From Rudanella paleaurantiibacter (GTDB taxonomy: Bacteria; Bacteroidota; Bacteroidia; Cytophagales; Spirosomataceae), in NCBI RefSeq assembly GCF_009184635.1, contig NZ_WELI01000006.1, forward strand, positions 186,001 to 250,000: DNA of 64,000 nt, given 5' to 3'. Below, piece after piece: positions 42,961 to 52,158 of the stretch (position 1 is its first letter; each line of letters opens with the position of its first letter). The notes below the pieces were generated by a model. It worked only from the letters and a program-made list of their open reading frames with translations, was not told the DNA's origin and ran no database searches. The position numbers were made by a program, and so were the translations under genes.

Positions 42961-43040
42961 CAGAAATTAGTTGCCAGTAGCCGGCATGGGTGGCACCACG
43001 AGGCCGCTTGTTCGGGTGCACCGGCGCGCAATCTCCTATC

Positions 43041-45104
43041 ATGTTAGAAAATCCGCAGCGATATACCGTAACGGCAGCCCTTATCTATGCAAACGGCCCT
43101 ATCCATATCGGGCACCTTGCTGGTTGCTACCTTCCGGCCGACATCTACGTGCGTTACCTTCGGGCAACGGGTAAAGATGTAGCCTTTATCAGTGGTACCG
43201 ACGAACATGGGGTGCCGATCACGATCCGGGCTCAGAAAGAGGGTATCACCCCGCAACAGGTGGTGGATAAGTACTATACCCAAATCAAAAAGTCGTTTGA
43301 AGATTTCGGGATCTCGTTCGATATCTATTCCCGGACTTCCAACAAAATTCACCACGAAACCTCGCAGGAAATCTTTCTGAACCTGTACAAGGGCGGTAAT
43401 TTCACGGAGGAGGTAACCGAACAGTATTACGACGAAACCGCGAAGCAGTTTCTGGCCGACCGCTACATTGTGGGCGTGTGCCCGGTATGCGGCAACGAAA
43501 ATGCGTACGGCGATCAGTGCGAACGGTGCGGCTCAACCCTCAGCCCCACCGAGTTGAAAGAACCGTTGCGGTCGATGCTGTCGGGAGCAAAACCCGTGCT
43601 GAAATCGACCAAAAACTGGTACTTGCCCCTCGACCGGATGCAGCCCCGGATTGAAGAATACGTGAACAGCCACCCGGAGTGGAAAACCAACGTATTTGGG
43701 CAGTGTCAGTCGTGGCTCAAAGAAGGGCTGCGTCCCCGCGCCATGACCCGCGACCTCGACTGGGGTATCAGCGTGCCTTTGCCTGATACTGACGGTAAGG
43801 TGTTGTATGTGTGGTTCGATGCGCCCATCGGCTATATTTCGATGACCAAGGAGTGGGCTGCCGAGCAGGGCCGCGACTGGGAACTGTACTGGCGCGACGA
43901 GCACACCAAGCTGGTACACTTTATCGGCAAAGACAATATCGTGTTTCACTGCATCATTTTCCCCGCGATGCTGATGCACGAAGGCAGCTATATTCTGGCC
44001 GACAACGTACCCGCCAATGAGTTTATGAATCTGGAGGGCGACAAAATCAGTACCTCGCGCAACTGGGCTGTCTGGCTGCACGAGTATCTGGACGAAATGC
44101 CCAACAAAGAAGATGTGCTCCGGTATGTGCTGGCGGCCAATGCCCCCGAAACTAAAGACTCTGAGTTTACGTGGAAGGATTTCCAGACCCGCAACAACGC
44201 CGAGCTGGTGGGGATATTCGGAAACTTTGTGAACCGGGCTTTCGTACTGACCCAGAAATTCTGCGACAACCGGGTGCCTACCCTCGCCGACCTGACTGAG
44301 TACGACCACGTGGTGCTCAACGAACTGGCGCAGTACCCCGACCGCATCGGGCAGGCCATTGGGCAGTATCGTTTCCGGGAGGCTCTCATGCACCTGATGG
44401 ATTTGGCGCGGCTGGGCAATAAGTACCTGGCCGAAACCGAACCCTGGAAGGTCGTCAAAACTGATGTGAACCGCGCCCAGACCATTCTGCACATTGCGTT
44501 GCAGATCACGGCCAATCTGAGTATTCTGTGCGAGCCCTTCCTGCCGTTTACGGCCCGTAAGCTCCGGCAGCAACTGAATGCCGAGGTCCTCGACAAGGAT
44601 ATTCTGACCTGGCTCAATGCCGGGAAAGCCGACCTGCTCACCGAAGGGCACACGCTGGGCCAAAGCAGTCTTCTGTTTGAGAAGCTGGAAGACGATGTGA
44701 TTAATCGACAGATTCAAAAATTACACGACGCTAAACGCATGAACGAGTTAGCTACCAAAGAGGTACCCACCCTCAAAGGCGAGATTGCCTACGACGATTT
44801 TGCCAAAATGGATATTCGGATCGGTACGATTACAGAAGCCGAGCGGGTACCTAAAAGTGATAAGTTGCTCAAATTACGGGTCGACGATGGGATGGGTGGC
44901 CGCCAGATTCTGAGCGGTATCGCCAAGCACTTCGCACCCGAAGATCTGATCGGAAAGCAGGTAACGTTTCTGGCCAATCTGGCTCCGCGCAAGATGATGG
45001 GGCTGGAGTCGCAAGGTATGATTCTGATGGCCGAAGACCGCGACGGAGCCCTGGCCATGCTGCCACCCAGCAAGGGGGTTTGGAACGGAGCTACTGTTAG
45101 CTAA
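43041..45104 (+). CDS. metG: Methionyl-tRNA synthetase
   Basis: Charges tRNA(Met) and initiator tRNA. The frame opens at 42990, but the ATG at 43041 gives the normal start [19 protein letters not shown]; 687 residues. Class I motifs: the HIGH box in [11 protein letters not shown] (about 19-29) and the KMSKS-type loop DKISTSRNW (about 333-341). A four-Cys zinc knuckle is visible, [19 protein letters not shown] (about 147-165). The anticodon-binding helical domain follows, then a C-terminal tRNA-binding OB-fold (about 578-687: [29 protein letters not shown]) that promotes dimerisation. Ends with a perfect short terminator. Confidence 0.97.
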   Translation: MLENPQRYTVTAALIYANGPIHIGHLAGCYLPADIYVRYLRATGKDVAFISGTDEHGVPITIRAQKEGITPQQVVDKYYTQIKKSFEDFGISFDIYSRTSNKIHHETSQEIFLNLYKGGNFTEEVTEQYYDETAKQFLADRYIVGVCPVCGNENAYGDQCERCGSTLSPTELKEPLRSMLSGAKPVLKSTKNWYLPLDRMQPRIEEYVNSHPEWKTNVFGQCQSWLKEGLRPRAMTRDLDWGISVPLPDTDGKVLYVWFDAPIGYISMTKEWAAEQGRDWELYWRDEHTKLVHFIGKDNIVFHCIIFPAMLMHEGSYILADNVPANEFMNLEGDKISTSRNWAVWLHEYLDEMPNKEDVLRYVLAANAPETKDSEFTWKDFQTRNNAELVGIFGNFVNRAFVLTQKFCDNRVPTLADLTEYDHVVLNELAQYPDRIGQAIGQYRFREALMHLMDLARLGNKYLAETEPWKVVKTDVNRAQTILHIALQITANLSILCEPFLPFTARKLRQQLNAEVLDKDILTWLNAGKADLLTEGHTLGQSSLLFEKLEDDVINRQIQKLHDAKRMNELATKEVPTLKGEIAYDDFAKMDIRIGTITEAERVPKSDKLLKLRVDDGMGGRQILSGIAKHFAPEDLIGKQVTFLANLAPRKMMGLESQGMILMAEDRDGALAMLPPSKGVWNGATVS

Positions 45105-45138
45105 TACTCAATTTATTGGAGTACGAAATGCTGTGAAG

Positions 45139-45162
45139 GCCGGGTGAAAACCCGGCTTTTTT
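45139..45162 (+). terminator. intrinsic terminator after metG
   Basis: GCCGGGT-GAAA-ACCCGGC (45139-45156) with a GNRA-type tetraloop, followed by six T. The rest of the 45105-45476 gap (about 310 bp) is AT-rich and must hold the promoter of the glycan operon; I see no clear -7/-33 pair in it. Confidence 0.88.
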
Positions 45163-45476
45163 ACTTAGTGAGTAGGCCCGTAATGCAGAGAATATGCCCT
45201 ATCGTTACTCGTATTGGTTACAAAATGATCTTGGTATAGTAATAAAATCTGATAGCTTTTGTCGCTGAAATAGCATTAAGAACAAATTAATTATGTGCCT
45301 TTTAAAGCTACTTACAGGTACTGTTGTGTAGAAATATATAGCGACTTATAGAAAAAATGCTATCAAAAAGACCACTTGTTCGAAATAGGACAAATTGTGA
45401 TCTTAAGATGAGTTACTCGGTATATATAAAATAGTCTAAATGGACAGATCTAACCCATCTTTAAAAAATCCATACA

Positions 45477-45977
45477 ATGAAACCGAAGTTCCAACTACTC
45501 ATAGTAGATGAAAGTACCTATGTAGCCGGTATTCTCACGCAAACGCTTGAAAAGGACTTTGAGATAACCGTTGTTAACACAGGTCAGGACGCGGCTCGGC
45601 TATTAATTCAGGGAAATCGGTACGATTGTGTGCTTACCGAGTTGAATCTTCCATTTTTCAGCGGTCTCGAAATCACGAAACTGATTCGTATGAGTAAACT
45701 TATTGCTCATACGCCAATTGTTATACTTTCCAGTGCTACCTCCAGCGACACCCGAATTGAGTGTCTTGAACAAGGCGTTGACAGTTTTATCTCCAAGCCG
45801 TTCAACCCCCTCGAAGTGAAGGCCAAACTCAATGCACTCCTGCGCCGGACGGTTCCCCAAACCGACGAGCGGATGGTGGCCGATCTGGACCGTGCCGAAC
45901 CCAAAAGCGCCTGGCAGCCCAAGTCTCGCTTCCTGTCGATTTTCTCGCGTGGGTACAGTGTGTCGCAAAGTGCCTGA
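45477..45977 (+). CDS. Stand-alone receiver-domain protein with Glu at the phospho-acceptor position
   Basis: 166 residues. Residues 5-122 form a CheY-like receiver: LLIVDES (acidic pair Asp11-Glu12), switch Ser85/Ser86 in ILSSA, and conserved Lys107-Pro108 in FISKPF. The phospho-acceptor Asp expected before LxLP is Glu55 (VLTELNLP), so ordinary phosphorylation is unlikely; Glu often mimics the phosphorylated state. No output domain follows: the last 40 residues are a basic, Ser-rich tail (KSAWQPKSRFLSIFSRG). It is the first gene of the exopolysaccharide operon, 100 bp before a sugar transferase that itself has a receiver-like N-terminus. A constitutive partner or scaffold for that enzyme is a plausible role (inference). 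Confidence 0.88.
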   Translation: MKPKFQLLIVDESTYVAGILTQTLEKDFEITVVNTGQDAARLLIQGNRYDCVLTELNLPFFSGLEITKLIRMSKLIAHTPIVILSSATSSDTRIECLEQGVDSFISKPFNPLEVKAKLNALLRRTVPQTDERMVADLDRAEPKSAWQPKSRFLSIFSRGYSVSQSA

Positions 45978-46077
45978 TTGGTTAGATAGCCCGTGTGTGC
46001 AATTGTCTGGTAAAAACACAGCAATATCTGTGCCAGCATCACGGTGCTAAGTCCTCGTTATACAGCCTCCTTGTTTT

Positions 46078-47268
46078 GTGAATAGTTCGATAAAGCCCAG
46101 TCTTCTCCTGATCGAGGAAGACGACTATATCGTGAATCGACTCATCGATTCATTGGGCGGATCATGCTTGCTCACGCGTTTTCGGAATACAAAACACGCA
46201 GAACTGTGGTTGGTCGGCGCTACTCCGGTAGATCTGATTATTGTAGACCAACAAAGCAGTTTTGGTGTATTGACCCTGGTTCGGACAAACCGAATGCTGG
46301 TGTCGGTGCCCGTTTTGTTGACGAGAGAGCTTGACAGGCAGATCGTTAGAGTTTCATCAACCCCAGGAGTTATGGATATTATTGACGCGGAGGAGCCTGA
46401 CAAACGTATTCGGCAACAAGTAGATTATTACACGGAGGTCTATGACCGATTGAAGCAGGCCCCGGCTCCGGTTGGGGGGCAGACGGCCTTTGTGTTCCGG
46501 TTGCCCTGGTGGAAACGCGCTGTGGATGTGCTGGTGTCATCAGTAGCTCTGATCCTGCTTTCACCACTCCTGCTGCTCGTCGCCATTCTGATTAAACTCG
46601 ATTCGAGAGGGCCGGTTTTTTATCGCTCTACCCGAGCTGGTACCAACTACCGGATCATCAACATGTATAAGTTTCGGACAATGCGGGTCCGGGCCGACCA
46701 GGAAATCACGAGCCTGGCCAGCTCCAATATCTATGCCAAAAGCCCGCAACCGGCCGATTCGGAAGACCCGGCCACCGGCTCATCCACGTTTTTGTGCAGT
46801 GCCTGCCGCGAGCGGGGTGTTGCGTGCCAGCAGCCACTCTTCGACCAGAACCGGCTGATTTGCGAGAAGCTGTACCTGCGCGAAAACGAAGAAGCGGCCA
46901 AGTTTATGAAGTTCCGAAACGACCCCCGTATTACGCGCCTGGGTACGTTTTTGCGCAATAGCAGTATCGACGAGCTACCGCAACTGCTCAATGTACTGCT
47001 GGGCGATATGTCGGTGGTAGGTAACCGGCCCTTACCCCTGTACGAAGCGGAAAAGCTGACCACCAACGAGTCGGCGCAGCGATTTGCCGGGCCGGCTGGC
47101 CTCACGGGGCTCTGGCAGGTAAAAAAGCGGGCTAAGGGGCAGGGGCCTATGTCGGACCGCGAACGAACCGCTCTCGACATTGAGTACGCCCAAACCTTCT
47201 CGTTCAAAACAGACCTATTTATCATGTGGCGGACTCTCTTTAGCTTATGGCAGAAGGAAAACGTGTAG
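46078..47268 (+). CDS. Initiating sugar transferase fused to a receiver-like domain
   Basis: 396 residues from a GTG start. Residues 8-118 are receiver-like: LLLIEEDD (acidic cluster 13-16), IIVDQ with Asp57 at the phospho-acceptor place, Thr81 at the switch position, but no conserved Lys (DAEEP). A membrane helix (about 147-171) leads into the bacterial sugar transferase domain (PF02397) that links the first sugar-phosphate to undecaprenyl phosphate: GPVFYRSTRAG, MYKFRTM (195-201), DPRITRLGTFLRNSSIDELPQLLN (split motif; about 283-306), MSVVGNRP. Between FRTM and DPRITR an enlarged loop carries four Cys (239, 242, 249, 261), spaced like a metal site. The stop overlaps the next GT2 gene by 22 bp. 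Confidence 0.9.
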   Translation: MNSSIKPSLLLIEEDDYIVNRLIDSLGGSCLLTRFRNTKHAELWLVGATPVDLIIVDQQSSFGVLTLVRTNRMLVSVPVLLTRELDRQIVRVSSTPGVMDIIDAEEPDKRIRQQVDYYTEVYDRLKQAPAPVGGQTAFVFRLPWWKRAVDVLVSSVALILLSPLLLLVAILIKLDSRGPVFYRSTRAGTNYRIINMYKFRTMRVRADQEITSLASSNIYAKSPQPADSEDPATGSSTFLCSACRERGVACQQPLFDQNRLICEKLYLRENEEAAKFMKFRNDPRITRLGTFLRNSSIDELPQLLNVLLGDMSVVGNRPLPLYEAEKLTTNESAQRFAGPAGLTGLWQVKKRAKGQGPMSDRERTALDIEYAQTFSFKTDLFIMWRTLFSLWQKENV

Positions 47269-48170
47269 GCGATAAGGCCCCGCTCGTGTCGATGGTGACC
47301 ATCAACTACAATCAGGCCGAAACAACCCGGCAGTTTCTGGAGTCGGTGCGGGCGCTGGCGTACCCGAATTATGAAGTGATTGTTGTCGACAATGCGTCGG
47401 AGCCGAGCCTGAACAGTCAGGTCGATATGGCGCTGTACCCGTGGGCACACGTGGTGCGGAGTGAGGTGAATCTGGGCTTTACGGGTGGCAATAATCTGGG
47501 GATGCAGCACGCGCGTGGGGAGTACTTTTTTATTGTCAATAACGATACGGAGCTGACCCCCAACGTGCTGCATGAATTGCTTCGGCCGTTTGAGGAGTCG
47601 ACGTTGGTGGGCGTGGTATGCCCCAAAATCAGCTATTTCGATAACCCCCGGCTGTTGCAATATGCCGGGTATGGAGCCATGAATATGCTAACCGGAACGG
47701 CGCATATGGTGGGTTGCAACCAAACCGATCAGGGGCAGTTCGACCAGCCGGGGCCTACCCCTTTTGCGCACGGTTGCGCCATGCTCGTGAGCCGGAAGGT
47801 GGTGGAGCAGGTAGGGCGGTTTGCCGAGCAGTTTTTCCTTTATTACGAAGAGCTCGACTGGTCGCAGCGCATCCGAAACGCCGGGTATCAGATCTACTAC
47901 CAGCCGTCGGCTACCATTTTGCACAAAGAGTCGGTTTCGGTAGGTCGGCATAGTACGCTCAAAACGTACTACCTGACCCGTAACCGGATTCTGTTCATGC
48001 GTCGGCATGGCTCACCTGCCCAACGAGCTGCATTTTACGCCTTTTTTGCCGGGGCTGTGCTGCCCAAGCATCTGCTTACATACGCCCTGAAAGGGCAGTT
48101 TGCCCATGCCAGAGCCTTTGCGCGTGGCGTGTTCTGGAACCTGACTTCAGGAAGTACGTCGCCCGTATAA
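47247..48170 (+). CDS. Glycosyltransferase family 2 (rhamnosyltransferase-like)
   Basis: 307 residues, GT-A fold. N-terminal nucleotide-sugar site VSMVTINYNQAETT (about 14-27), VIVVDNAS (about 44-51, first Asp), NLGFTGGNNLGMQHARGEYFFIVNNDTEL (about 75-103, with the NND metal-binding triad). The acceptor half has FAHGCAMLVSRKV and FFLYYEELDWSQRIRNAGY (about 190-208), the ED base and RxxxAGY typical of rhamnosyl/GT2 enzymes of WbbL type. The C-terminus has amphipathic or hydrophobic helices (about 250-280), suggesting membrane contact. It starts inside the sugar transferase gene (22-bp overlap), so it is translationally coupled and probably adds the second sugar of the repeat unit (inference). 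Confidence 0.92.
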   Translation: MAEGKRVGDKAPLVSMVTINYNQAETTRQFLESVRALAYPNYEVIVVDNASEPSLNSQVDMALYPWAHVVRSEVNLGFTGGNNLGMQHARGEYFFIVNNDTELTPNVLHELLRPFEESTLVGVVCPKISYFDNPRLLQYAGYGAMNMLTGTAHMVGCNQTDQGQFDQPGPTPFAHGCAMLVSRKVVEQVGRFAEQFFLYYEELDWSQRIRNAGYQIYYQPSATILHKESVSVGRHSTLKTYYLTRNRILFMRRHGSPAQRAAFYAFFAGAVLPKHLLTYALKGQFAHARAFARGVFWNLTSGSTSPV

Positions 48171-48190
48171 CACCTATTCCACCCTCATCC

Positions 48191-49405
48191 ATGACTGCAT
48201 TCTATTACATACTGGTGGGTTTATTTGCGGGGCTGAGCTTTGTGGTGTTTTACACCTATCTGGGGTACGGCCTTGTGGCCTGGGTGCTCGTAAAACTGCG
48301 CGGTAACCGGTACCAAAACAGCCAACCTGCAGAGTTACCGCACGTAACCATGGTGGTGCCGGCTTACAACGAAGCCGATTATTTGCCCGCCAAGCTCCGT
48401 AACTGCCTCGCTCAGGATTACCCGGCCGACCGACTGCACTTTCTGTTTGTGGTGGAAGGGTCAACTGATGGCTCGGCTGAGTTCCTGGCCCGGCAGGAGA
48501 TACCTAACCTCCGTATTCTGTCGGGGAGTCAACGTTTGGGCAAAATTGCGGCTATGAACCGGGCCATGAGCGAGGTGCAAACGCCCATCACCATTTTTAC
48601 CGATGCCAACACGCAGCTCAACACAGAGGCCGTGAGCCGCTTGGTGAGCCGGTTTACGGAGGGTGTGGGGGCCGTAACGGGCGAAAAACGGATTCAGATG
48701 GCCGACGCCGAGTCGGCTGCGGGCAGTGGCGAGGGCTTGTATTGGCGGTACGAGTCGTTTCTGAAAAAACTGGACGCGCAACTACACACCATTGTGGGGG
48801 CTGCGGGTGAGCTGTTTGCCATTCGCACCGACCTGTACGAACCTGTGGAACCCGATACCCTGCTCGATGATTTTGTGATTTCGCTTCGTATTGCCGGGCG
48901 TGGGTACCGGGTTGAGTATGCCCCCGATGCCTACGCCCTCGAACGCCCCTCGCACTCGGTGGGTGAAGAAAAAAAACGGAAAGTTCGGATAGCTGCCGGT
49001 GGTTTTCAGGCCATGAAACGGCTGGCGTACCTGCTCAATGTGGCGCGTTATGGCTGGTTGAGCTTTCAGTATGTGTCGCACCGGGTGTTGCGGTGGGCCG
49101 TAACACCGTTTTGTTTGCCCGCCCTACTCTTGCTCAATGTCCTGATTCTGGGTGTGCTGTACGTGGGTGATACCCAGATACCGGCGGGCGCGGCCCGGTT
49201 ATGGTGGGGTATGTTGGGGGCTCAGGTTGTTTTCTACGTGGCTGCCTATGTGGGTTATGTGCTCGAAAACCGACAAACCCGCCTGAAACTGACGTTTGTG
49301 CCGTTCTATTTCGTATTCATGAACTGGTGTGTACTGCTGGGGTTTGCCCGGTTCAACCGAGGTAATTTGACGGGTGTCTGGGAAAAATCGAAGCGAGCGG
49401 CCTAA
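48191..49405 (+). CDS. Membrane glycosyltransferase family 2
   Basis: 404 residues: one N-terminal membrane helix (about 4-30), a cytosolic GT2 domain (about 48-280) and two to three C-terminal helices (about 300-385), the topology of processive-type or chitin/hyaluronan-synthase-like GT2 enzymes. Motifs: VTMVVPAYNEADYLPAKL (about 51-68), FLFVVEGSTDGS (about 84-95; the usual DD is VE here), IFTDANTQL (about 137-145, DxD-type), GAAGELFAIRTDLY (about 196) and DDFVISLRIAGRGYRVEY (about 219-236; the ED-equivalent base). A QxxRW motif is degenerate (KKRKVRIAAGGFQ), arguing against a true polymer synthase. Second GT of the operon, 20 bp after the first. Confidence 0.9.
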   Translation: MTAFYYILVGLFAGLSFVVFYTYLGYGLVAWVLVKLRGNRYQNSQPAELPHVTMVVPAYNEADYLPAKLRNCLAQDYPADRLHFLFVVEGSTDGSAEFLARQEIPNLRILSGSQRLGKIAAMNRAMSEVQTPITIFTDANTQLNTEAVSRLVSRFTEGVGAVTGEKRIQMADAESAAGSGEGLYWRYESFLKKLDAQLHTIVGAAGELFAIRTDLYEPVEPDTLLDDFVISLRIAGRGYRVEYAPDAYALERPSHSVGEEKKRKVRIAAGGFQAMKRLAYLLNVARYGWLSFQYVSHRVLRWAVTPFCLPALLLLNVLILGVLYVGDTQIPAGAARLWWGMLGAQVVFYVAAYVGYVLENRQTRLKLTFVPFYFVFMNWCVLLGFARFNRGNLTGVWEKSKRAA

Positions 49406-49447
49406 GCAGAGGCTATTCGACTCAAACTCAACGATTCGAAAAAGACA

Positions 49448-50956
49448 ATGACCCATACTGATTCATTTACCGAAATGCTGATGGACCGGCTCCGGGATAA
49501 AGCCTGGCTGGTGGGGCTGTTCGGTGTGGCCACGGCACTGGCAAGTGGTTGGCTCATTGGAACGATGGGCGTCAAGGGGGCGCTGATTACCGTGGCACTG
49601 CCGGTTGTACTGGCCGTGTTGCTGAGTATTCTGCTCGAACCCCGCATTGGCCTGTATCTGTACATAAACTTCAGTTTTCTGATCGGGGCGTCACGGTTTC
49701 TCGAAAACGAACTTCCGGTAGGGACCGGCCTCGATGGGCTACTGGTTTTTACGTTGCTAAGTGTCTTTCTGAACGGCCGACAGATGAACTGGCGCCGACT
49801 GCACAATCCGGCTTTTTATCTGCTGACTATCTGGCTCGTTTATACCATTTTAGCCTATTTCAATCCCAACGCGCCGTATCCGCCCGCCTGGTTTTATCAC
49901 GCCCGGTCGTACTCGCTCAACTGGTTTTTTCTGGCCATCATTGTGCTGGTTACGCCCATCACGCAAGCCAATGTCTGGCTCTTTATCCGAACGTGGCTGG
50001 TGTGGTCAGTGCTGGCGGCTTTCTGGGGGTTCAAGCAGCAATACATCGGCCTCACACCCGCCGAGCAAAACTGGCTGGCTGCCGGGGCCGAGAAAACCCA
50101 CATTTTGTGGGGACAGCTCCGAAGCTTCTCGTTTTATTCCGACGCCGGGCAGTACGGTTCTGAGATGGCGGGCGTCACATTGGTGAGCCTGATTCTGTTT
50201 TTTCAGGTCAAAAAGATCCCATCGAAGGTGCTCTATCTGGTGCTGGTGCTGGTGTTGTTCTGGGGATACGCCGTTTCGGGAACGCGGTCGTCGCTCTTTG
50301 TGCTCATTGCCGGTTACGCGGCTTACCTGGGTCTTCAACGCAAAATTATCCCCATCATTCAGGGCGTCAGTTTGGCCGCGCCGTTGCTGGCGGTACTGCT
50401 GTTTACCAACATTGGCAACAACGTGTATCAGATTTACCGCATCCGAACGGCCTTGCGCCCCACGCAGGATGAGTCGTTTCTGGTACGGCTGGAAAATCAG
50501 CAGCGCATTCGTAATTACCTCAAAGACCTGCCATTTGGGGCCGGGGTCGGCTCGTCGTCGGGGGCGGGGGTTCGTTTTTCGCCCAATCACTGGGCCGCTC
50601 AAATTCCACCCGATAGCTGGTATGTGCAGCTTTGGATTGAGACGGGTATTGTGGGGGTGGTGATCTACGTCATCATGCTGATGGGTATGATTCTGATCGG
50701 TACGTATCGGCTTTGGCAGATCAAAGACCCCTGGCTGACTACCCTCATGCTGGTACTCTTGTCCGAGTTTATTGGTATTGCCGTAGTGAGTTATTCGAAC
50801 CCTATTATGGGGCAGTTTCCAACCAGTACCATCGTATTTATCAGCTCCATGCTGTTTACGTCGGCCCATCGTTGGGCGCGTAAGCCGGAGCCTTCTGTCG
50901 ACGATTCATTGTTACACCGCGTCCCATCTTACCCCGTACATGGAGCCTTTCGATAG
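49448..50956 (+). CDS. O-antigen polymerase/ligase-like membrane protein (Wzy/WaaL family)
   Basis: 502 residues with about 11-12 membrane helices and a large periplasmic loop near the C-terminal half (about 330-395), the hallmark of Wzy polymerases and O-antigen ligases. In the loop, RLENQQRIRNYLKDLPFGAGVGSSSG...PDSWYVQLWIETGIVG matches the Wzy_C region, with conserved Arg and Asp/Trp residues. GYAVSGTRSSLFVLIAGYAAYL (about 275-296) is the family's helix with SGTRS/A. With the flippase at 59.1 kb this supplies the Wzx/Wzy pair for repeat-unit polymerisation. Its last 17 bases overlap the next GT4 gene. Confidence 0.88.
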   Translation: MTHTDSFTEMLMDRLRDKAWLVGLFGVATALASGWLIGTMGVKGALITVALPVVLAVLLSILLEPRIGLYLYINFSFLIGASRFLENELPVGTGLDGLLVFTLLSVFLNGRQMNWRRLHNPAFYLLTIWLVYTILAYFNPNAPYPPAWFYHARSYSLNWFFLAIIVLVTPITQANVWLFIRTWLVWSVLAAFWGFKQQYIGLTPAEQNWLAAGAEKTHILWGQLRSFSFYSDAGQYGSEMAGVTLVSLILFFQVKKIPSKVLYLVLVLVLFWGYAVSGTRSSLFVLIAGYAAYLGLQRKIIPIIQGVSLAAPLLAVLLFTNIGNNVYQIYRIRTALRPTQDESFLVRLENQQRIRNYLKDLPFGAGVGSSSGAGVRFSPNHWAAQIPPDSWYVQLWIETGIVGVVIYVIMLMGMILIGTYRLWQIKDPWLTTLMLVLLSEFIGIAVVSYSNPIMGQFPTSTIVFISSMLFTSAHRWARKPEPSVDDSLLHRVPSYPVHGAFR

Positions 50957-52133
50957 TATCGTATGTGTTGGTCAGACCACCTGGGAGGGCGACTTCCAGA
51001 AGGCGGTTGTGCAGCTGATGTGTGAGTTCTCCGTACGGCACCGGGTGCTGTACGTCGACTATCAGCATACGTACAAAGATTTGCTGATGGGCGTGGCCGG
51101 GCAGCGCGGGGTGCCGGTCCGAACCATGATGCGGTTGAGTAGTCAGCTGGTAAAAAAGCCGGGGAAAAAGGGGAGTGAGGTGTACGTGTGGCACCCACCA
51201 ACTATGCTGCCGATCAATTGGTTGTCGCCCGAACGGCACGACCGTCTGATTACCTGGAACGTAAACCGCCTGGTGAAGAGCCTGCGGAGCGTGTTGCGGC
51301 AGCTGGGTATGAAACGCCCCCTGATTATCAACGGGATGAATCCGGTGTTTGGCTTGCCCATGCTGCATCAGCTCAACGAGGCCGGTACCATCTATTATTG
51401 TTTCGATGAGATCAGTATTGCCCGCTGGATGAATCGGCACGGCGGACGCTACGAAGATGAATACCTGCGCCGGGTCAATGCCGTCGTGACTACGTCCGAA
51501 ACCCTGCTCCAAACCAAAGCGCTACGGCAGCCGAACGCCTTTTGCGTGAAAAATGGCGTCAACTTCGAGCTGTTTTATCAGGCGCGCCAACTGGCCGAAA
51601 ACCGCCCGCCCCAGAAGCCGGTAGTGGGGTATCTGGGCACGGCCGACAACCGGATCAACGTCGATATAGTGGAGCATTGCGTTCGGGAGATGTCCGACGT
51701 GACGTTTCAGTTTATCGGCGAAATAAAAGAGCCGACCCTGACGGAACGGCTTTCGCGTTACCCCAATGTCGTGTTTACGCCCCCGCATCAGCCCACCGAT
51801 TTACCCCCACTGTTGGCCCGTTTATCGGCAGCTATGATTCCGTTTGTTTGCAACGAGCATACGTACACCATCTACCCGCTCAAAATCAACGAGTATCTGG
51901 CGGCCGGGTTGCCGGTGGTGTCTACACCCTTTTCGATTCTCGATGATTTTGCGGGCGTGGTCGAAATGGCCTCCTCGCCTGAGGTATTTGTGCAGGCCCT
52001 GCGTCGGGCCTTAGCCGATCAAAGCCCCGAGCGCATTGCCCAACGGGTCGATATGGCCCGTAATAACTCGTGGGAGCAGCGTTCGCACGAGTTTGAAGCC
52101 ATCTTTAGGCAACTTATTCTTCAGCATTCATAG
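50940..52133 (+). CDS. Glycosyltransferase family 4-like protein
   Basis: 397 residues, two Rossmann-type lobes. The N-terminal acceptor lobe starts DSIVCVGQTTWEGDFQKAV and has no membrane segment. The donor lobe has GYLGTADNRINVDIVEHC (about 212-229), FIGEIKEPTL, and the GT4-type PLKINEYLAAGLPVVSTPF (about 318-336) in which Glu-x(2)-Ala-G-P replaces the full EX7E motif. Overall style is like TuaH/UDP-galactopyranose-mutase-associated glycosyltransferases. It is coupled to the Wzy gene (17-bp overlap) and is the last gene of this plus-strand operon, 25 bp from the convergent GT11 gene, with no terminator between them. Confidence 0.88.
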   Translation: MEPFDSIVCVGQTTWEGDFQKAVVQLMCEFSVRHRVLYVDYQHTYKDLLMGVAGQRGVPVRTMMRLSSQLVKKPGKKGSEVYVWHPPTMLPINWLSPERHDRLITWNVNRLVKSLRSVLRQLGMKRPLIINGMNPVFGLPMLHQLNEAGTIYYCFDEISIARWMNRHGGRYEDEYLRRVNAVVTTSETLLQTKALRQPNAFCVKNGVNFELFYQARQLAENRPPQKPVVGYLGTADNRINVDIVEHCVREMSDVTFQFIGEIKEPTLTERLSRYPNVVFTPPHQPTDLPPLLARLSAAMIPFVCNEHTYTIYPLKINEYLAAGLPVVSTPFSILDDFAGVVEMASSPEVFVQALRRALADQSPERIAQRVDMARNNSWEQRSHEFEAIFRQLILQHS

Positions 52134-52158
52134 ACGCGCTAGCGAGCCCGGAACGGTT

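Noticed and set aside
42990-43040. Upstream extension of metG to an earlier in-frame start
   Set aside because: The extension has no homology to synthetases, and the ATG at 43041 gives the standard N-terminus.
43533-44717. Long minus-strand ORF opposite metG
   Set aside because: metG is unmistakable over the same bases; the antisense frame has no recognisable domain.
50006-50869. Minus-strand ORF opposite the Wzy-like gene
   Set aside because: The plus strand gives clear membrane helices; the antisense product is a charged low-complexity translation.
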